DNA of 64,000 nucleotides from Galbibacter orientalis DSM 19592 (lineage in GTDB: Bacteria > Bacteroidota > Bacteroidia > Flavobacteriales > Flavobacteriaceae): NCBI RefSeq assembly GCF_000260115.1, contig NZ_JH651379.1, forward strand, positions 2,707,466 through 2,771,465, in the 5' to 3' direction. Position numbers and translations under genes: made by a program. This document shows, one piece after another, positions 16,899 to 27,500 of the stretch. Below the pieces are notes generated by a model. It made no database searches. It had not been told where the DNA came from and worked only from the letters and a program-made list of their open reading frames with translations. Each line of letters opens with the position of its first letter. The first letter of the stretch is position 1.

Positions 16899-19451
16899 CT
16901 AATCTTTTTTATAAGCCAAAAGCCTTAACGCATTAAAAACCACCAGAAGCGTCGAACCTTCATGGATTACTACCGCCACTCCAATATTTGCCAAGCCGAA
17001 TATGGTTGAAGGTATAAGCAGGGCCACAATACCAAGGCTAACCCAAAGGTTTTGCCTGATAATCGCCTTTGCCTTCCTGCTTAAACCTATGGCAAAGGGC
17101 AGGGTTTCCAACTTATCGGCCATTAGCGCAATATCCGCCGTTTCCAGGGCTACATCACTTCCCGCAGCACCCATAGCTATTCCTACAGTGCTGTTTGCCA
17201 TGGCAGGGGCATCATTAACGCCATCGCCCACCATTGCCACCTTGGATTCCTTTTCTTTTAATTCTTTTATAGCATCCACTTTTTCTTCCGGTAATAAACT
17301 ACCCCAGGCATCGGTCAATCCTATTTCTTCTGCTACTGCGTCTGCTACCTTCTGGTTATCACCAGTAAGCATGATCATTCGTTTAATTCCTATTTCTTTT
17401 AATTTTTTAAGGGTTCCCTTGGCGGCTTCACGAGGGGTATCCATTAATGCAATGATGCCTATATATTCTTCATTTTTTCGTATAAGCATTGTTGTATTTC
17501 CACCACCTTCAAGACCACGCACTTTCGTAGCTATTTTTTCGGAAGGTGTACTCTCATCAAGCCCTTCGTACAGGTCGAGGTTACCTATATAGATTTTATC
17601 ATTGCCAAATGATGCTTTAATCCCTTTACCCAGAACTGCCTCTAAATTAGAGGCATTTGGGATTTCCTCGCCTTCCAGACGCTCTTTTCCATCACGAACT
17701 ACAGCTTTGGCCAGGGGGTGATCACTAAGACCTTCCACGGCTACTGCTATTTTGAGAAGTTCATTGTCTGAAATATCCCCAAGTGGCACCACTTGGGTAA
17801 GTTTTGGCTTTCCTTCCGTTAGAGTTCCGGTTTTATCAAAGGCTAGGGCGGTAATAACCCCCAGGTCCTCCAGAGGGCGCCCTCCTTTAATTAATACCCC
17901 GCCACGTGCCGCCCGTGCCACCCCGCTCAAAACCGCACTTGGGGTCGAGATTGCCAACGCACAGGGACTTGCAGCTACTAATACGGCCATCGCCCTGTAA
18001 AAGCTGGCGCTAAAGGGTTCGTCAATAACTAAAAAAGCAAACAAAAGAATCCCGACCAAAATAAGGACGGACGGCACAAAATATTTTTCAAATTTATCGG
18101 TGAGCAACTGGGTAGGCGATTTTTGAGTCTGAGCTTCGTTAACCAGTTTCACCAATCGGGAAAGCGTTGAATCTTTGGCTGCTTTGATAACTTTAATCTC
18201 CAAAGTATTGTTCCCATTGATCGTTCCGGCAAAAACGCGGTTTTCATCTTTAATATCATCTACCTCTGAGTAATCCTTCTCAACATCTTCTACGGGAACT
18301 TTATCTACCGGTACACTCTCCCCGGTTATTGGAGCCTGGTTAACACTACTCTGCCCATCTACCACTACGCCATCTGCAGATATTTTACTATTTGGTTTCA
18401 CCACAATGATATCCCCAATATTGAGTTTTTCGATACCAACTTCTTCCGTTTTACCATTTTTCTTAACCAAAGCTGTTTTTGGCGCCAGTTCTGCCAGTGC
18501 AGCTATAGATTTTCGTGCTTTGTTCATTGCATAATGCTCCAAGGCATGCCCCAGGCTAAAGAGAAATAATAACAAAGCTCCTTCAGCCCATTCCCCAAGA
18601 ATAGCTGCTCCTATAGCTGCGACCAACATGAGAAAATCAATTTCAAATCCACCTTTGGCTACGGTCTGTATGGCTTCTTTTGCTGTAAAGTAACCTCCAA
18701 AAAAGTAGGCACCTATGTATAGGGATAAGCTGACCCATTCCGGTATTGATGTTACGTAGGACAAACCAAAACCAATACCCAAAAGAGCACCACAAATAAT
18801 AGCAAAAATAAGTTCGGTGTTTTTCCCAAAAATACCTCCGTGGGCGTGGGAATGTTCTTCCCCGGCCCCGTGGCTATCCGCTTCTCTATGATTCTGGAGA
18901 TCAGTATCTTTATGCTTTTGTTCTTCTATATCCCTTACCTTTTCTTTATTTAAATTTTGAGGATTCTTTTCGGCAGATTTAAAGCCCTTATTCTCAGCAG
19001 AGGAGCTTTTTTTAACTTGTAGGTTTTCTTTTTCGAGCTTTGTAGTTATCTCATCAAAACTTGTTTCCCGTTTATCATATTCTAAACGGATCATTCCTCC
19101 GGCATTGGCGGAAGCTTCCAAAACGCCTTTGATATTCAGCAGACTCTTTTCTAAAGTCCTTGCATGCCGGGTATGCCTAATCCCCTCAACCTCTATAAGC
19201 AAATGTCCATATTTCGCGGTAATTTCAGCCCCGGTTCTTTCTGCCAATGATTGAATGCTGTCAATAGAAATTATATCCGGATCGTAATGAAAGCACAATT
19301 GTGGCACCGTATCTTCCTGATCGTCTTTTATATGCACTTTATCAAGACCTTCTTTGGCCTCTAATTCTTCAATGAGCCTTTGCACACAAGTGTCTTTTTC
19401 ATTTGGCACCTGAGGTAACAGTACCGGAATTTTCAGTTGTAATTTTTTCAT
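16899..19451 (-). CDS. zntA: heavy-metal-translocating P1B-type ATPase (Zn/Cd/Pb-type)
   Basis: The 850-residue pump has two N-terminal ferredoxin-like domains without CxxC and a His-rich linker (HSHAHGG near residue 205). Next come the TM metal motif ASPCALAIS (about residues 493-501), the phosphorylation motif DKTGTLTEG (about 539-547), DHPLAKAVV and GDGVNDAPAMA. An SPC motif with a His-rich linker suits Zn2+/Cd2+ export, though substrate cannot be proven. It lies 1 nt downstream of the mgtC-like gene stop and just before fur copy 1. Confidence 0.93.
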   Translation of the reverse strand: MKKLQLKIPVLLPQVPNEKDTCVQRLIEELEAKEGLDKVHIKDDQEDTVPQLCFHYDPDIISIDSIQSLAERTGAEITAKYGHLLIEVEGIRHTRHARTLEKSLLNIKGVLEASANAGGMIRLEYDKRETSFDEITTKLEKENLQVKKSSSAENKGFKSAEKNPQNLNKEKVRDIEEQKHKDTDLQNHREADSHGAGEEHSHAHGGIFGKNTELIFAIICGALLGIGFGLSYVTSIPEWVSLSLYIGAYFFGGYFTAKEAIQTVAKGGFEIDFLMLVAAIGAAILGEWAEGALLLFLFSLGHALEHYAMNKARKSIAALAELAPKTALVKKNGKTEEVGIEKLNIGDIIVVKPNSKISADGVVVDGQSSVNQAPITGESVPVDKVPVEDVEKDYSEVDDIKDENRVFAGTINGNNTLEIKVIKAAKDSTLSRLVKLVNEAQTQKSPTQLLTDKFEKYFVPSVLILVGILLFAFLVIDEPFSASFYRAMAVLVAASPCALAISTPSAVLSGVARAARGGVLIKGGRPLEDLGVITALAFDKTGTLTEGKPKLTQVVPLGDISDNELLKIAVAVEGLSDHPLAKAVVRDGKERLEGEEIPNASNLEAVLGKGIKASFGNDKIYIGNLDLYEGLDESTPSEKIATKVRGLEGGGNTTMLIRKNEEYIGIIALMDTPREAAKGTLKKLKEIGIKRMIMLTGDNQKVADAVAEEIGLTDAWGSLLPEEKVDAIKELKEKESKVAMVGDGVNDAPAMANSTVGIAMGAAGSDVALETADIALMADKLETLPFAIGLSRKAKAIIRQNLWVSLGIVALLIPSTIFGLANIGVAVVIHEGSTLLVVFNALRLLAYKKD

Positions 19452-19452
19452 T

Positions 19453-19893
19453 TTAGGTGTTGTTTATTTTATGTTTTTTCAAAAAAGGGAAATGATGTGA
19501 AACCAATAATAGAATAAGAAAAGCGGATGTAACACTTCCAATGAGGTACATACCAAACCCAATTGATATACCAACCGCGGCAGTGGCCCAAATTGTAGCT
19601 GCGGTAGTCAAACCGGAAATTAAATTTTTCGCGCTATCCCTAAAAATAATTCCTGCACCAAGGAACCCAATACCGGAAACAATATTGGCGACAATGCGGG
19701 TTTGGTCAGTTACTTCAATATGAGTATTGATTATTGTAATTAATGCGGCCCCAAGGCAAACGGCTGCATACGTTCTAATTCCTGCCGCATTTCCGTCAAT
19801 TTCCCTATCGAGTCCTATCAGGACACCTAGTAAAAGAGCGACAAATAATCTCGGTATCAGTGTTATTTCAGTTTGAAAATCCATTGTATTCAT
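19453..19893 (-). CDS. MgtC/SapB-family membrane protein
   Basis: The 146-residue protein has four to five transmembrane helices and the family motif LLGVLIGLDREIDGNAAGIRTYAAVCLGAAL, followed by GIGFLGAGIIFRD. It matches the membrane part of MgtC without the C-terminal soluble domain. Such proteins are linked to Mg2+ limitation and membrane-potential control. It lies between the bestrophin and the P-type ATPase genes with almost no spacing, implying one operon. Confidence 0.9.
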   Translation of the reverse strand: MNTMDFQTEITLIPRLFVALLLGVLIGLDREIDGNAAGIRTYAAVCLGAALITIINTHIEVTDQTRIVANIVSGIGFLGAGIIFRDSAKNLISGLTTAATIWATAAVGISIGFGMYLIGSVTSAFLILLLVSHHFPFLKKHKINNT

Positions 19894-19899
19894 CTTGTA

Positions 19900-20790
19900 T
19901 TATAAAATATAATAATCTGTTGGCTCTTTCTTTACAGGAACATCTGTTTCACCTATCATTTGTTTAATGTTTATTTCTATCGTTTCGGCCAAATCAGTCA
20001 TGGGTGTATCCAAAGGGTCGTTTTCAAAGGGATCCTGCATGAGTATGGATGTTTTTTCAATGGCAATGAAAATGACTGGTATAATAAATGTTATAGCGAT
20101 TTCAACTGCTATATTTTTATCGTCCAATCCAAAAGGCAACATTGTAGCAAAAACGTAGATGATCAAATGAATCAATAAGCTGTGTGCTTTGGGGAAGACA
20201 GTATTTTTTATACGTTCGCATTTGCCCATTGAATCACATAACCTGGCTATAGTACTGTCTATCTGTACCTGCTGAAAATCATTGACCATACCAATTTCTT
20301 TTGCCTTTAACAAAGTTTCAGAGTGTTGTGACAATAAAGCATTAGGAATATTAAATGCTTTAATCCCATAGGATTCTGAGTATACCTTAACCCGAGTGGA
20401 AAAGGGTAGTTTCCTCAACGATTCCCCTAGGGCATAGCACCAGATTACCTGACGATCGGTCATCTCTTTCACCATCTTTTGATAGCCTCCTTGATCCCTT
20501 GCAAAAAAAGACACACACTGCCTGACCAGTGTTCTGGAATCATTGACAATAGCCCCCCAAATAATACGGGCTTCCCACCACCGTTCATAGGCTTGATTGG
20601 TTCGAAAACCCAAAAGTAGAGCCACCGCAGTACCAAAAACGCCGGTTATTGCAATTGGAATAGAGATTTTTGACAAAAAACCATATTGGTCCATATAGCC
20701 AACCAGAATTGAATAACTACCGATAAATATCAGGTCAAATTTTATGGTTTTCAAGAAGTCAAAAATTGATATCCGCTTATTTAAGAGCAT
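19900..20790 (-). CDS. bestrophin-family (YneE-like) anion channel protein
   Basis: The 296-residue protein matches bacterial bestrophins: GFRTNQAYERWWEARIIWGAIVNDSRTLVRQ near residues 60-90 and a C-terminal region with ENDPLDTPMTDLAETIE. It should form a pentameric ion channel in the inner membrane. It begins the tightly packed bestrophin-mgtC-ATPase set and may dissipate charge during cation export; that link is inference. Confidence 0.88.
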   Translation of the reverse strand: MLLNKRISIFDFLKTIKFDLIFIGSYSILVGYMDQYGFLSKISIPIAITGVFGTAVALLLGFRTNQAYERWWEARIIWGAIVNDSRTLVRQCVSFFARDQGGYQKMVKEMTDRQVIWCYALGESLRKLPFSTRVKVYSESYGIKAFNIPNALLSQHSETLLKAKEIGMVNDFQQVQIDSTIARLCDSMGKCERIKNTVFPKAHSLLIHLIIYVFATMLPFGLDDKNIAVEIAITFIIPVIFIAIEKTSILMQDPFENDPLDTPMTDLAETIEINIKQMIGETDVPVKKEPTDYYIL

Positions 20791-20847
20791 ATTTAAAAAT
20801 TATTTAAGTCCGTTCAATAAGTTGTTTGCTTATTCTCATAATGTAAA

Positions 20848-21102
20848 CTATACTTCATTGCCACATTTAGAACAAAATTTTGCATCCATAGGTATTGGTT
20901 CTTGACAACTTATGCATTTTACTTTACCTAAAGGCTCGCCATAATGTTGACAAAAAGAAGCATTTTCAGGATTGTCTTTGCCGCATTTTGTACATCTCAC
21001 AACAACCTTGGGTTCATTAAATCTTGGGTCATTATTTTTACGTTGATGCTTGTTGGAATGATGACCATAATTTCCTCTTAATAAATGTTTTAAAAATCCC
21101 AT
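20848..21102 (-). CDS. small double zinc-ribbon protein
   Basis: The 84-residue product has a His/Lys-rich start and two zinc ribbons: CTKCGKDNPENASFCQHYGE (the last Cys replaced by His-Tyr) and CISCQEPIPMDAKFCSKCG. Such proteins are often described as zinc-ribbon adaptors. It lies 5 nt downstream of the AlbA_2-like gene and may be coupled to it. Confidence 0.75.
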   Translation of the reverse strand: MGFLKHLLRGNYGHHSNKHQRKNNDPRFNEPKVVVRCTKCGKDNPENASFCQHYGEPLGKVKCISCQEPIPMDAKFCSKCGNEV

Positions 21103-21107
21103 ATTGT

Positions 21108-21869
21108 TTAGTTTAAGTATGTTTCCATATATTCCAACGCCTCGGGCATATCCAACTCGCGGGTTCCGTTCCCTGTTCTGATAAAGAAATGCGAACGATC
21201 GCCCAAATTCAAATACACAGGTTTTTGTGATTTGTGAACCCTTACATAACAGATATCCTTTTCTTCAAATTGGTGAAAAGACACTTTAACCAAAGTGCAA
21301 AAATGGGTACCCAACTTGAGGGACACCAATTGCATTATATATTGCTCAAACCCGTCCTTGCCAGGTTTTTTTAAAGTACCATAATCCTGTTCCAGCCCCA
21401 GAATACTACCTTCATCATCAATTCCGATAATTAAATGCCCTCCTTGGGTGTTCATAAACCCGGCAATTGTTTTTGCTATTACGTCTTCCAAAGCCTTATT
21501 CGGTTTAAACTGCCTCAAATCCCATCTCAAGGTAGATTTAAATTCTACTTGCTGGTTTTCTCCTGCCGCAATCAGCTCTCTGATCTCCTCCAGCTTATCT
21601 TTTCTTCCGGTCAATTGAAATATTCTTTGCCTGACCATAAACATAAGCGACAAGGCAATGCCCAGCAGTCCAAATAGCAATTTGATTATGGCTTGATCCA
21701 AATCCCATGAACTAAATTCCTGCTGATATGAAGCAAGCAGAGATTTCCACCATTCGCCATTACCTCCCTGCATGTCATACATGTGGAGTGAAATAACCAG
21801 GGGCTGTATTATAAATAAGCCAAGGGCTAATCCAATGAATATAAAAACAAATACTTTGCGTTTTTTCAT
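21108..21869 (-). CDS. membrane-anchored AlbA_2 (Schlafen-like) putative DNA-binding protein
   Basis: The 253-residue protein has two N-terminal membrane helices (residues about 8-25 and 60-80) and a cytoplasmic AlbA_2 domain: NQQVEFKSTLRWD, then IAKTIAGFMNTQGGHLIIGIDDEGSILGL and a C-terminal HFFIRTGNGTRELDMPEA. The AlbA_2/AAA_4 family is associated with nucleic-acid binding and occurs in Schlafen-like proteins. Membrane-anchored versions are common in stress clusters. Its role here is unknown. Confidence 0.8.
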   Translation of the reverse strand: MKKRKVFVFIFIGLALGLFIIQPLVISLHMYDMQGGNGEWWKSLLASYQQEFSSWDLDQAIIKLLFGLLGIALSLMFMVRQRIFQLTGRKDKLEEIRELIAAGENQQVEFKSTLRWDLRQFKPNKALEDVIAKTIAGFMNTQGGHLIIGIDDEGSILGLEQDYGTLKKPGKDGFEQYIMQLVSLKLGTHFCTLVKVSFHQFEEKDICYVRVHKSQKPVYLNLGDRSHFFIRTGNGTRELDMPEALEYMETYLN

Positions 21870-21926
21870 TTTTACCTTCTTTTATAAGCCATAGGTGCCA
21901 TCGCTTTCGATGCCTGTGCCTTATAA

Positions 21927-22034
21927 CTACTTCTTCTTATCCTGAAGGACTTTCTTCTTTTGTTCAAATTCCTCATCGCTTATCTTCTGTTTAAATTTAT
22001 TTAACTTTTTTAATGATTTTCTTTCTCCATCCAT
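21927..22034 (-). CDS. SHOCT-like mini protein
   Basis: A 35-codon frame starts inside the end of the SpoIIAA-like gene and encodes MDGERKSLKKLNKF followed by KISDEEFEQKKKVLQDKKK, the SHOCT-type short helical motif (EEFEKKK). It is too short for standard gene calling. It may be a genuine short coupled gene or the C-terminal remnant of a larger protein. Confidence 0.35.
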   Translation of the reverse strand: MDGERKSLKKLNKFKQKISDEEFEQKKKVLQDKKK

Positions 22035-22369
22035 TCCTTGGCCAAATCTTTTTCTTCAGGGCTAAAGAATTTAATATGTGTCCTTGTAAAGGGAATCAAA
22101 ACTTCCGTAAACTGTTCCTTCCATTTTGTATTTCCCACCAATGCAACCTTTTTAACGCGTTCTTCATTCGGAAGTTTCAGTTCAATGCCCTTCCAATACG
22201 CACTTGCGGTCCACCCCTCAAAATTTTCCATTTCAATATACCAGTACACTTTATGGTTTGCCTGTATATGGTTTTTTAATTGAGATATCAAATTGTCATA
22301 ATCGGTAGCATCCAATCTATTTTGAGCTACCATATATACCTTGCTTTCTTTCTTATAAATTTTCATCAT
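22010..22369 (-). CDS. SpoIIAA/STAS-like protein, copy 2
   Basis: The 119-residue product belongs to the same SpoIIAA-like family as the gene at 10838-11194, with YIEMENFEGWTASAYWKGIEL and ending DLAKEWMEKENH. The two copies sit at opposite ends of the metal island. Located 26 nt downstream of fur copy 2, it is probably co-transcribed with it. Confidence 0.8.
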   Translation of the reverse strand: MMKIYKKESKVYMVAQNRLDATDYDNLISQLKNHIQANHKVYWYIEMENFEGWTASAYWKGIELKLPNEERVKKVALVGNTKWKEQFTEVLIPFTRTHIKFFSPEEKDLAKEWMEKENH

Positions 22370-22395
22370 TGTTCCAATTTTTTAAATCAAAAAAC

Positions 22396-22818
22396 TTAAT
22401 CCAAGTCATTGCTACATTTCTCACAGACTCCCTTGGCCACCAGATTGATATCCTCTGCCACATAGCCTTCGGGCAGGTTTATCTGAGGGATTTTGTGCTC
22501 TGTAAGGCACACGGTTTCCCCGCAACTATTGCAATGAAAATGTAAGTGAAGGTCGTTTCCCACCTCACATTCACAATTGTCTTCGCACAGGGCATATTTA
22601 ATGATGCCGGTGCCATCCTCAATTTGATGCACGATTCCTTTTTCTTCAAATGTCTTCATAGTACGGAAAAGCGTACTCCTTTCCGAGCTTTCGAAATCCT
22701 TTCCAAGGTCGCCTAAGCTAACGGCCACATTCAGTTGTGCCAGCCGTCTATAGGTCATCAAGCGCATTGCCGTAGGGCGGATGCCTTTGCTTTCCAACTT
22801 TTTTACTATTTTTTCCAT
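22396..22818 (-). CDS. Fur-family metal-responsive repressor, copy 2
   Basis: The 140-residue regulator has GIRPTAMRLMTYRRLAQ, SSERSTLFRTMKTFEEKGIVHQIEDGTG and the metal site NCECEVGNDLHLHFHCNSCGETVC, with a final CEKC. It is related to the copy at 16429. A fragment of a third, very similar fur gene is embedded at 8774-8849. It sits in the RND efflux operon and is a good candidate repressor of that operon. Confidence 0.9.
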   Translation of the reverse strand: MEKIVKKLESKGIRPTAMRLMTYRRLAQLNVAVSLGDLGKDFESSERSTLFRTMKTFEEKGIVHQIEDGTGIIKYALCEDNCECEVGNDLHLHFHCNSCGETVCLTEHKIPQINLPEGYVAEDINLVAKGVCEKCSNDLD

Positions 22819-22833
22819 TTGCTATAAAAGTAT

Positions 22834-23172
22834 TTAGGGGTCGTAACGCTTTATGGATTCCCCGGTTTTTATCTGGAAGGCATCTTCAATATCGGAAAGA
22901 TAAATTATTCCGTCACCGGGTTCAGTTGTTTTTGCATTCTCAAGGATAATATCTATTGCTGATTGTGCTTCTTCGTTTTGACATACCAGTTCTAACTTTA
23001 CAACCGGACTGTCTGTTACACGGAAATCTAAAGAAGGTGATGCGCCTTTTGCTTTAAAAGCCCCGGTACCTTCCCCCTGGGAAAGCGTCATACTTTTGAA
23101 TCCACTTTCACTAAGGGATTCTATCACTTTTTGAACTCGTTTCGGTTTTATAAATGCTTTTATTTCTTTCAT
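22834..23172 (-). CDS. P-II-like nitrogen-regulator-family protein of the efflux operon
   Basis: The 112-residue protein has the P-II fold pattern: MKEIKAFIKPKRVQKVIESL at the start and EPGDGIIYLSDIEDAFQIKTGE at the end (B-loop region). The T-loop segment is short and altered (SQGEGTGAFKAKG). P-II-like proteins next to CusA/CzcA pumps are recurrent in Bacteroidota and are presumed metal or ligand sensors, not classical nitrogen regulators. It is 97 bp downstream of the adaptor gene. Confidence 0.85.
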   Translation of the reverse strand: MKEIKAFIKPKRVQKVIESLSESGFKSMTLSQGEGTGAFKAKGASPSLDFRVTDSPVVKLELVCQNEEAQSAIDIILENAKTTEPGDGIIYLSDIEDAFQIKTGESIKRYDP

Positions 23173-23268
23173 TGCTGTAATATTAATTTTAGTATTAAGG
23201 ATGAACCCTCTGGAATTTTAATTAAGACAAACATTTAACAGAGAGTCCATCCATCTAATTTTTTTAAT

Positions 23269-24519
23269 TTAATGACCATGGGAAGTCTGGCTTTTCTGCA
23301 TTTCAGAAACCAGATAATAGGCATTATTATAGGCAACCAACGTACCTTCAGGCAGAGGCTCCAGCAGTTTAATTTCAACCCAACCATCTTCATTTATTCC
23401 CGTTCTAACCTGCACTGGTTTCAATTCCCATTCGGTTTCACCATCTTCCTGGTGTTTTTGGGCCGTAAAGATGTAGGGATTTCCTTCTTCTTCAATTATT
23501 GCTTCTTCCGGTAAGGCAGGAACAGCTTCTTCACCGGTCCTGATTTTTCCGTTTATATACATCCCCGGAATTAGAAAATCTTCTTTATTATCGATTTCTG
23601 CATGCACATGTACCGCTTTGGGGTTTTGTTCAAATTGTTTCCCCACTGAATAAATTTCCCCGGTTAAATTACTGCCTGGAACCGATTCCAGTGTAAACGC
23701 AATCTTTTGGCCTTCTTTCACCTTATAAATATCTTTTTCAAAAACCATTAGATCGGCATGAACATGTTCAGTATCAACTACCATAAACATACTGGTCTGA
23801 GGGTCTACATATTGTCCTACCTGTACCAGTACTTTTTCAATATAACCTCCAATTGGGCTTACTACCGGAATATATTCATATAATTCACCGTCTCTAACCT
23901 GGGAAGCATTTAGGTTTAACTGGCGCAATTGCGATTCGTACCCCCGCACTTCACCTTGTACAGACTGGTAATCTGATTGGGTTTGTTGAAAAGATTTTCC
24001 AGATCCTACCTCTGCTTCATATAAACGTTTCTGTCTTTCAAATTCCTTTTCCAAAAATTGCATCCTACTATATGCATTAATATAATCAGACTGCATTCTG
24101 GTTAAATTTGGGTGAGAAAGATAAGCCAACACCTGACCTTTATTTACCTTATCCCCCTCAATAACCTTTATAGAAGTTATATTACCGCCTAAAATTGCCG
24201 TAACGGTAGCTTCATATTGTGGCGGCACTTCTAACTGGCCATTGGCTTCCACAATACCCGACAAAGCTTTTTTAGGCAAGGTATCTACTTTAATCCCCAG
24301 ACTATTGAATTTCATTTCTGAAAGATGTACCGAACGCATCCCACCTTCTTCTTCACCGTGTTCTTCATCTCCTTCCTCACCGTGATTTTCACCTTCTTCG
24401 GTATTAGTAGTTGCAGTTTCACTGGAAGCATCTTCCCCTGCCGCAGGATTTTCTTTACATCCAAAGAATATGCTGAGCGTTAAGGCAAGCATTAGAATAT
24501 TTATTGATCTTGTATTCAT
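23269..24519 (-). CDS. cusB: periplasmic adaptor subunit of RND heavy-metal efflux (CusB/CzcB-type)
   Basis: The 416-residue protein starts with a lipoprotein signal (LALTLSIFFGC) and an acidic His-rich stretch (HGEEGDEEHGEEEGG). It then shows the barrel-sandwich and hairpin of membrane fusion proteins (ILGGNITSIKVIEGDKVNKGQVLAYLSHPNL; VVSPIGGYIEKVLVQVGQYVD). It links the inner-membrane pump to the outer-membrane channel. The gene follows the pump gene by 22 nt. Confidence 0.92.
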   Translation of the reverse strand: MNTRSINILMLALTLSIFFGCKENPAAGEDASSETATTNTEEGENHGEEGDEEHGEEEGGMRSVHLSEMKFNSLGIKVDTLPKKALSGIVEANGQLEVPPQYEATVTAILGGNITSIKVIEGDKVNKGQVLAYLSHPNLTRMQSDYINAYSRMQFLEKEFERQKRLYEAEVGSGKSFQQTQSDYQSVQGEVRGYESQLRQLNLNASQVRDGELYEYIPVVSPIGGYIEKVLVQVGQYVDPQTSMFMVVDTEHVHADLMVFEKDIYKVKEGQKIAFTLESVPGSNLTGEIYSVGKQFEQNPKAVHVHAEIDNKEDFLIPGMYINGKIRTGEEAVPALPEEAIIEEEGNPYIFTAQKHQEDGETEWELKPVQVRTGINEDGWVEIKLLEPLPEGTLVAYNNAYYLVSEMQKSQTSHGH

Positions 24520-24541
24520 ATCGATTTTCTTATTTTAATTT

Positions 24542-27500
24542 TTAATTTGAATTCTTAAGGTAATATTCCAGTTGGTAGCGGCTGTCGAGATAATCGTTAA
24601 AAGCACTCCAGGCATTTACCTCGATTCTAATGGCATCTCTTATATTTTGGAGAAATGTCACATAATCGATAGCGCCTTCCTTAAAGGCCAGCACTGATCC
24701 ACCTTGTTGCTCTTTGGCCAGCGGAAGTGCTTCATCCCTATAATAATTCCATGAGTTTCTCCATTTGATGTAGTCTTCACGCATATTTTTATAGGCGGTT
24801 TCCAGTTCGATTTTATCCTGATAAAAGTTTTGCTCTGCAATCTGTCTATTTACTTGTGCTTCCTGTGTACGGCCTAATTCCGGCCCAAAAAACAGCGGAA
24901 TTTGAATTCCTATTTGATATTGGAAGAAACCCGATTGCCCGGCTATTTCCTGCCTACCGTACTGACCCTGAAATTTGGGCAAAAATTCAGATTTTCGTTC
25001 TCTGGTAACCGCTTTGGCAACATCTATCCTTTGTTCCGAAACCTGCAGCAACGGATGATTTTCAAGCGACTCTACCAGAAAGTTTAAAGGTTCGTCTAAA
25101 GTTTCAACAGGCAAATCTGGTACATCATAGATTGTGTCACTAACGAACCATAGGTTTAAACGCTGTATTGATTTCAGGTAATCTCGGTACGATTGTTCCA
25201 GCTGTATTTTAACCTCATTCCCCTGATTTGAAGTAGCAAGATACTCCAGTTTAGAGGTAGCTTCTGTTTCATACCTGATTCGTGCTGCTCTTTCAATGTC
25301 TTCAAAAATTGAATCCATTTTCTTATATACCCGATACCTCTTTTTACTTGTATAAACTGAAGCCCAGGCCCTGCTTACTTCACGTTCCACTTCTAAGGTA
25401 TTTAGTTCTAAAGCATTTTCAGCAAGGGCCACCCTTTCTTTCTGTAATTTCAAACGGGGAGCTATTCCAAAAACATCTATGCCTTGTTGTTGAACACCAA
25501 TTTGGGTATAGATCCCATCAGAGCCATTTCCTACCTCTTCTTTTCCTGTAAAGATTTGGGTATTCCCAAAATCATAGGCGGTTTTACGCAATACTTCCTC
25601 ACTTTCAATTTCAAGTTGGGCAGCTTTTAATTGTGGAAAGTTTTGGATTGCCATTTCTTTAGCCTCTTCCAAACTAATAGTTTGTAAAGAATCCTGTATT
25701 GGATTTTCCGATGACATTTCATCAGATTGTGCATTTACGGAAAAGGTTCCGCCTAACATCAAGCCAATTATCAAAATTGTGGCTAAAGATCGTGAATTGG
25801 AAGAACCAAGCTTGTTCTGTTCCTTTTTCTCTCGTCTCTTCTCTACAAATGTATAAAGGACAGGAAGAACAACCAGCGTAAGTAAGGTAGCTGTAAGCAT
25901 GCCACCAATAACAACCGTAGCAAGGGGTCGTTGTACTTCAGCTCCTGCTGACGATGAAAAAGCCATCGGCAGAAATCCAAAAATATCTGTTGTTGCTGTT
26001 AACATAATGGGACGTATTCGTTCTTTGGTTCCTGTAAAAATTCTATCTTTTATACTGGTTACCCCTTCTTCTTTTAAGGAATTAAACCTGTTAATAAGCA
26101 CCAGCCCGTTTAAAACGGCAACCCCAAACAATACAATGAAGCCTACACCAGCTGAAATACTAAACGGCATATCTCTTAACCAAAGAGCAAATATTCCTCC
26201 AATAGCCGCCAGTGGAATGGCTATATAGATCATAATTGATTGGGAAAAAGATTGGAGTGCAAAGTACAGAAGCACGAATATCAGAAATAGAGCGATGGGC
26301 ACTACTATTTGTAAACGCCCTTTTGCTCTTTGAAGGTTTTCAAACTCCCCACCATAAGTAATGTAATATCCTGGAGGTAAATCTAACTCTTCATCCAATT
26401 TTTGCTGGATGTCATTTACCACAGATTCCACATCCCTCCCGCGGGCATTAACTCCCACATAGGTTCTTCTAAAGGTGTTATCCCTGGAAATTTGCATAGG
26501 ACCCGGTACATAACTAATATCAGCTACTTCCTTAATCGGAACCTGGGTTCCATCCGGCAGATCTATATAGAGGGTACGTAAATCATCAATGCTTTGGCGG
26601 TGCGCCTCATCAAAACGTATTACCATATCAAACCGCTTTTCCCCTTCAAAGATCACTCCGGCCGTTCCTCCGGCAAAAGCTGCACTTATATAATCGTTAA
26701 TCTTTTCAATGTCCAATCCATATTGCGCAATTTTTTTACGATTAAACCGCACCGTCATTTGTGGAAGACCAGATGTTCGTTCAGGGTTCACATCTCCTAC
26801 GCCCGGTATAGTCTGTATTATTTCAGCCATTTTATCAGCTTTTTCAGCAAGAAGGTCTAAATCTTCGCCATATAATTTTACCGCAACATCTTCCCTGACC
26901 CCGGTAAGCAGTTCATTAAAACGAAGCTCTACAGGCTGGCTAAAAACCAGGTTGACTCCCGTAAGTTCTTCATTAAGTTTCTCTTTGATCTTTTCTATCA
27001 ATTCCTCTTTAGAACTTGCCGAAGTCCAATTATCCATATCCTTCTCTAATACAATAAACATATCGGCAATATCCATAGGCATTGGATCAGTAGGGATATC
27101 GGCAACCCCAATCCTCGCTACGGCGGTTTCTACTTCCGGGAAATTCTCAAGAAGGATATCTTCTATTTTTGTGGAAACATCGATTGTTTCACTCAACCCA
27201 CTTCCAGGCCTGATTAACGCCTGCATGGCGATATCCCCTTCATCAAGTTGAGGGACAAATTCCCCTCCCATTCTGGAAAAGATAAAACCGGCTACTATAA
27301 GTGAGACAACCGCAGACCCCAATACTATGAACTTCAATCTTAAAGCTCCTTTTAATAAAGGCATGTATCCTTTTTGAATCCCTCCAATAATTTTATCACT
27401 AACTTTTTCCAGCCAGCGTTCAAACTTTCCAAACCAGTTCTTTTTATTCTGAATTGGTTTCATAAATAAAGCAGACATCATAGGGACATAGGTAAGGCAT

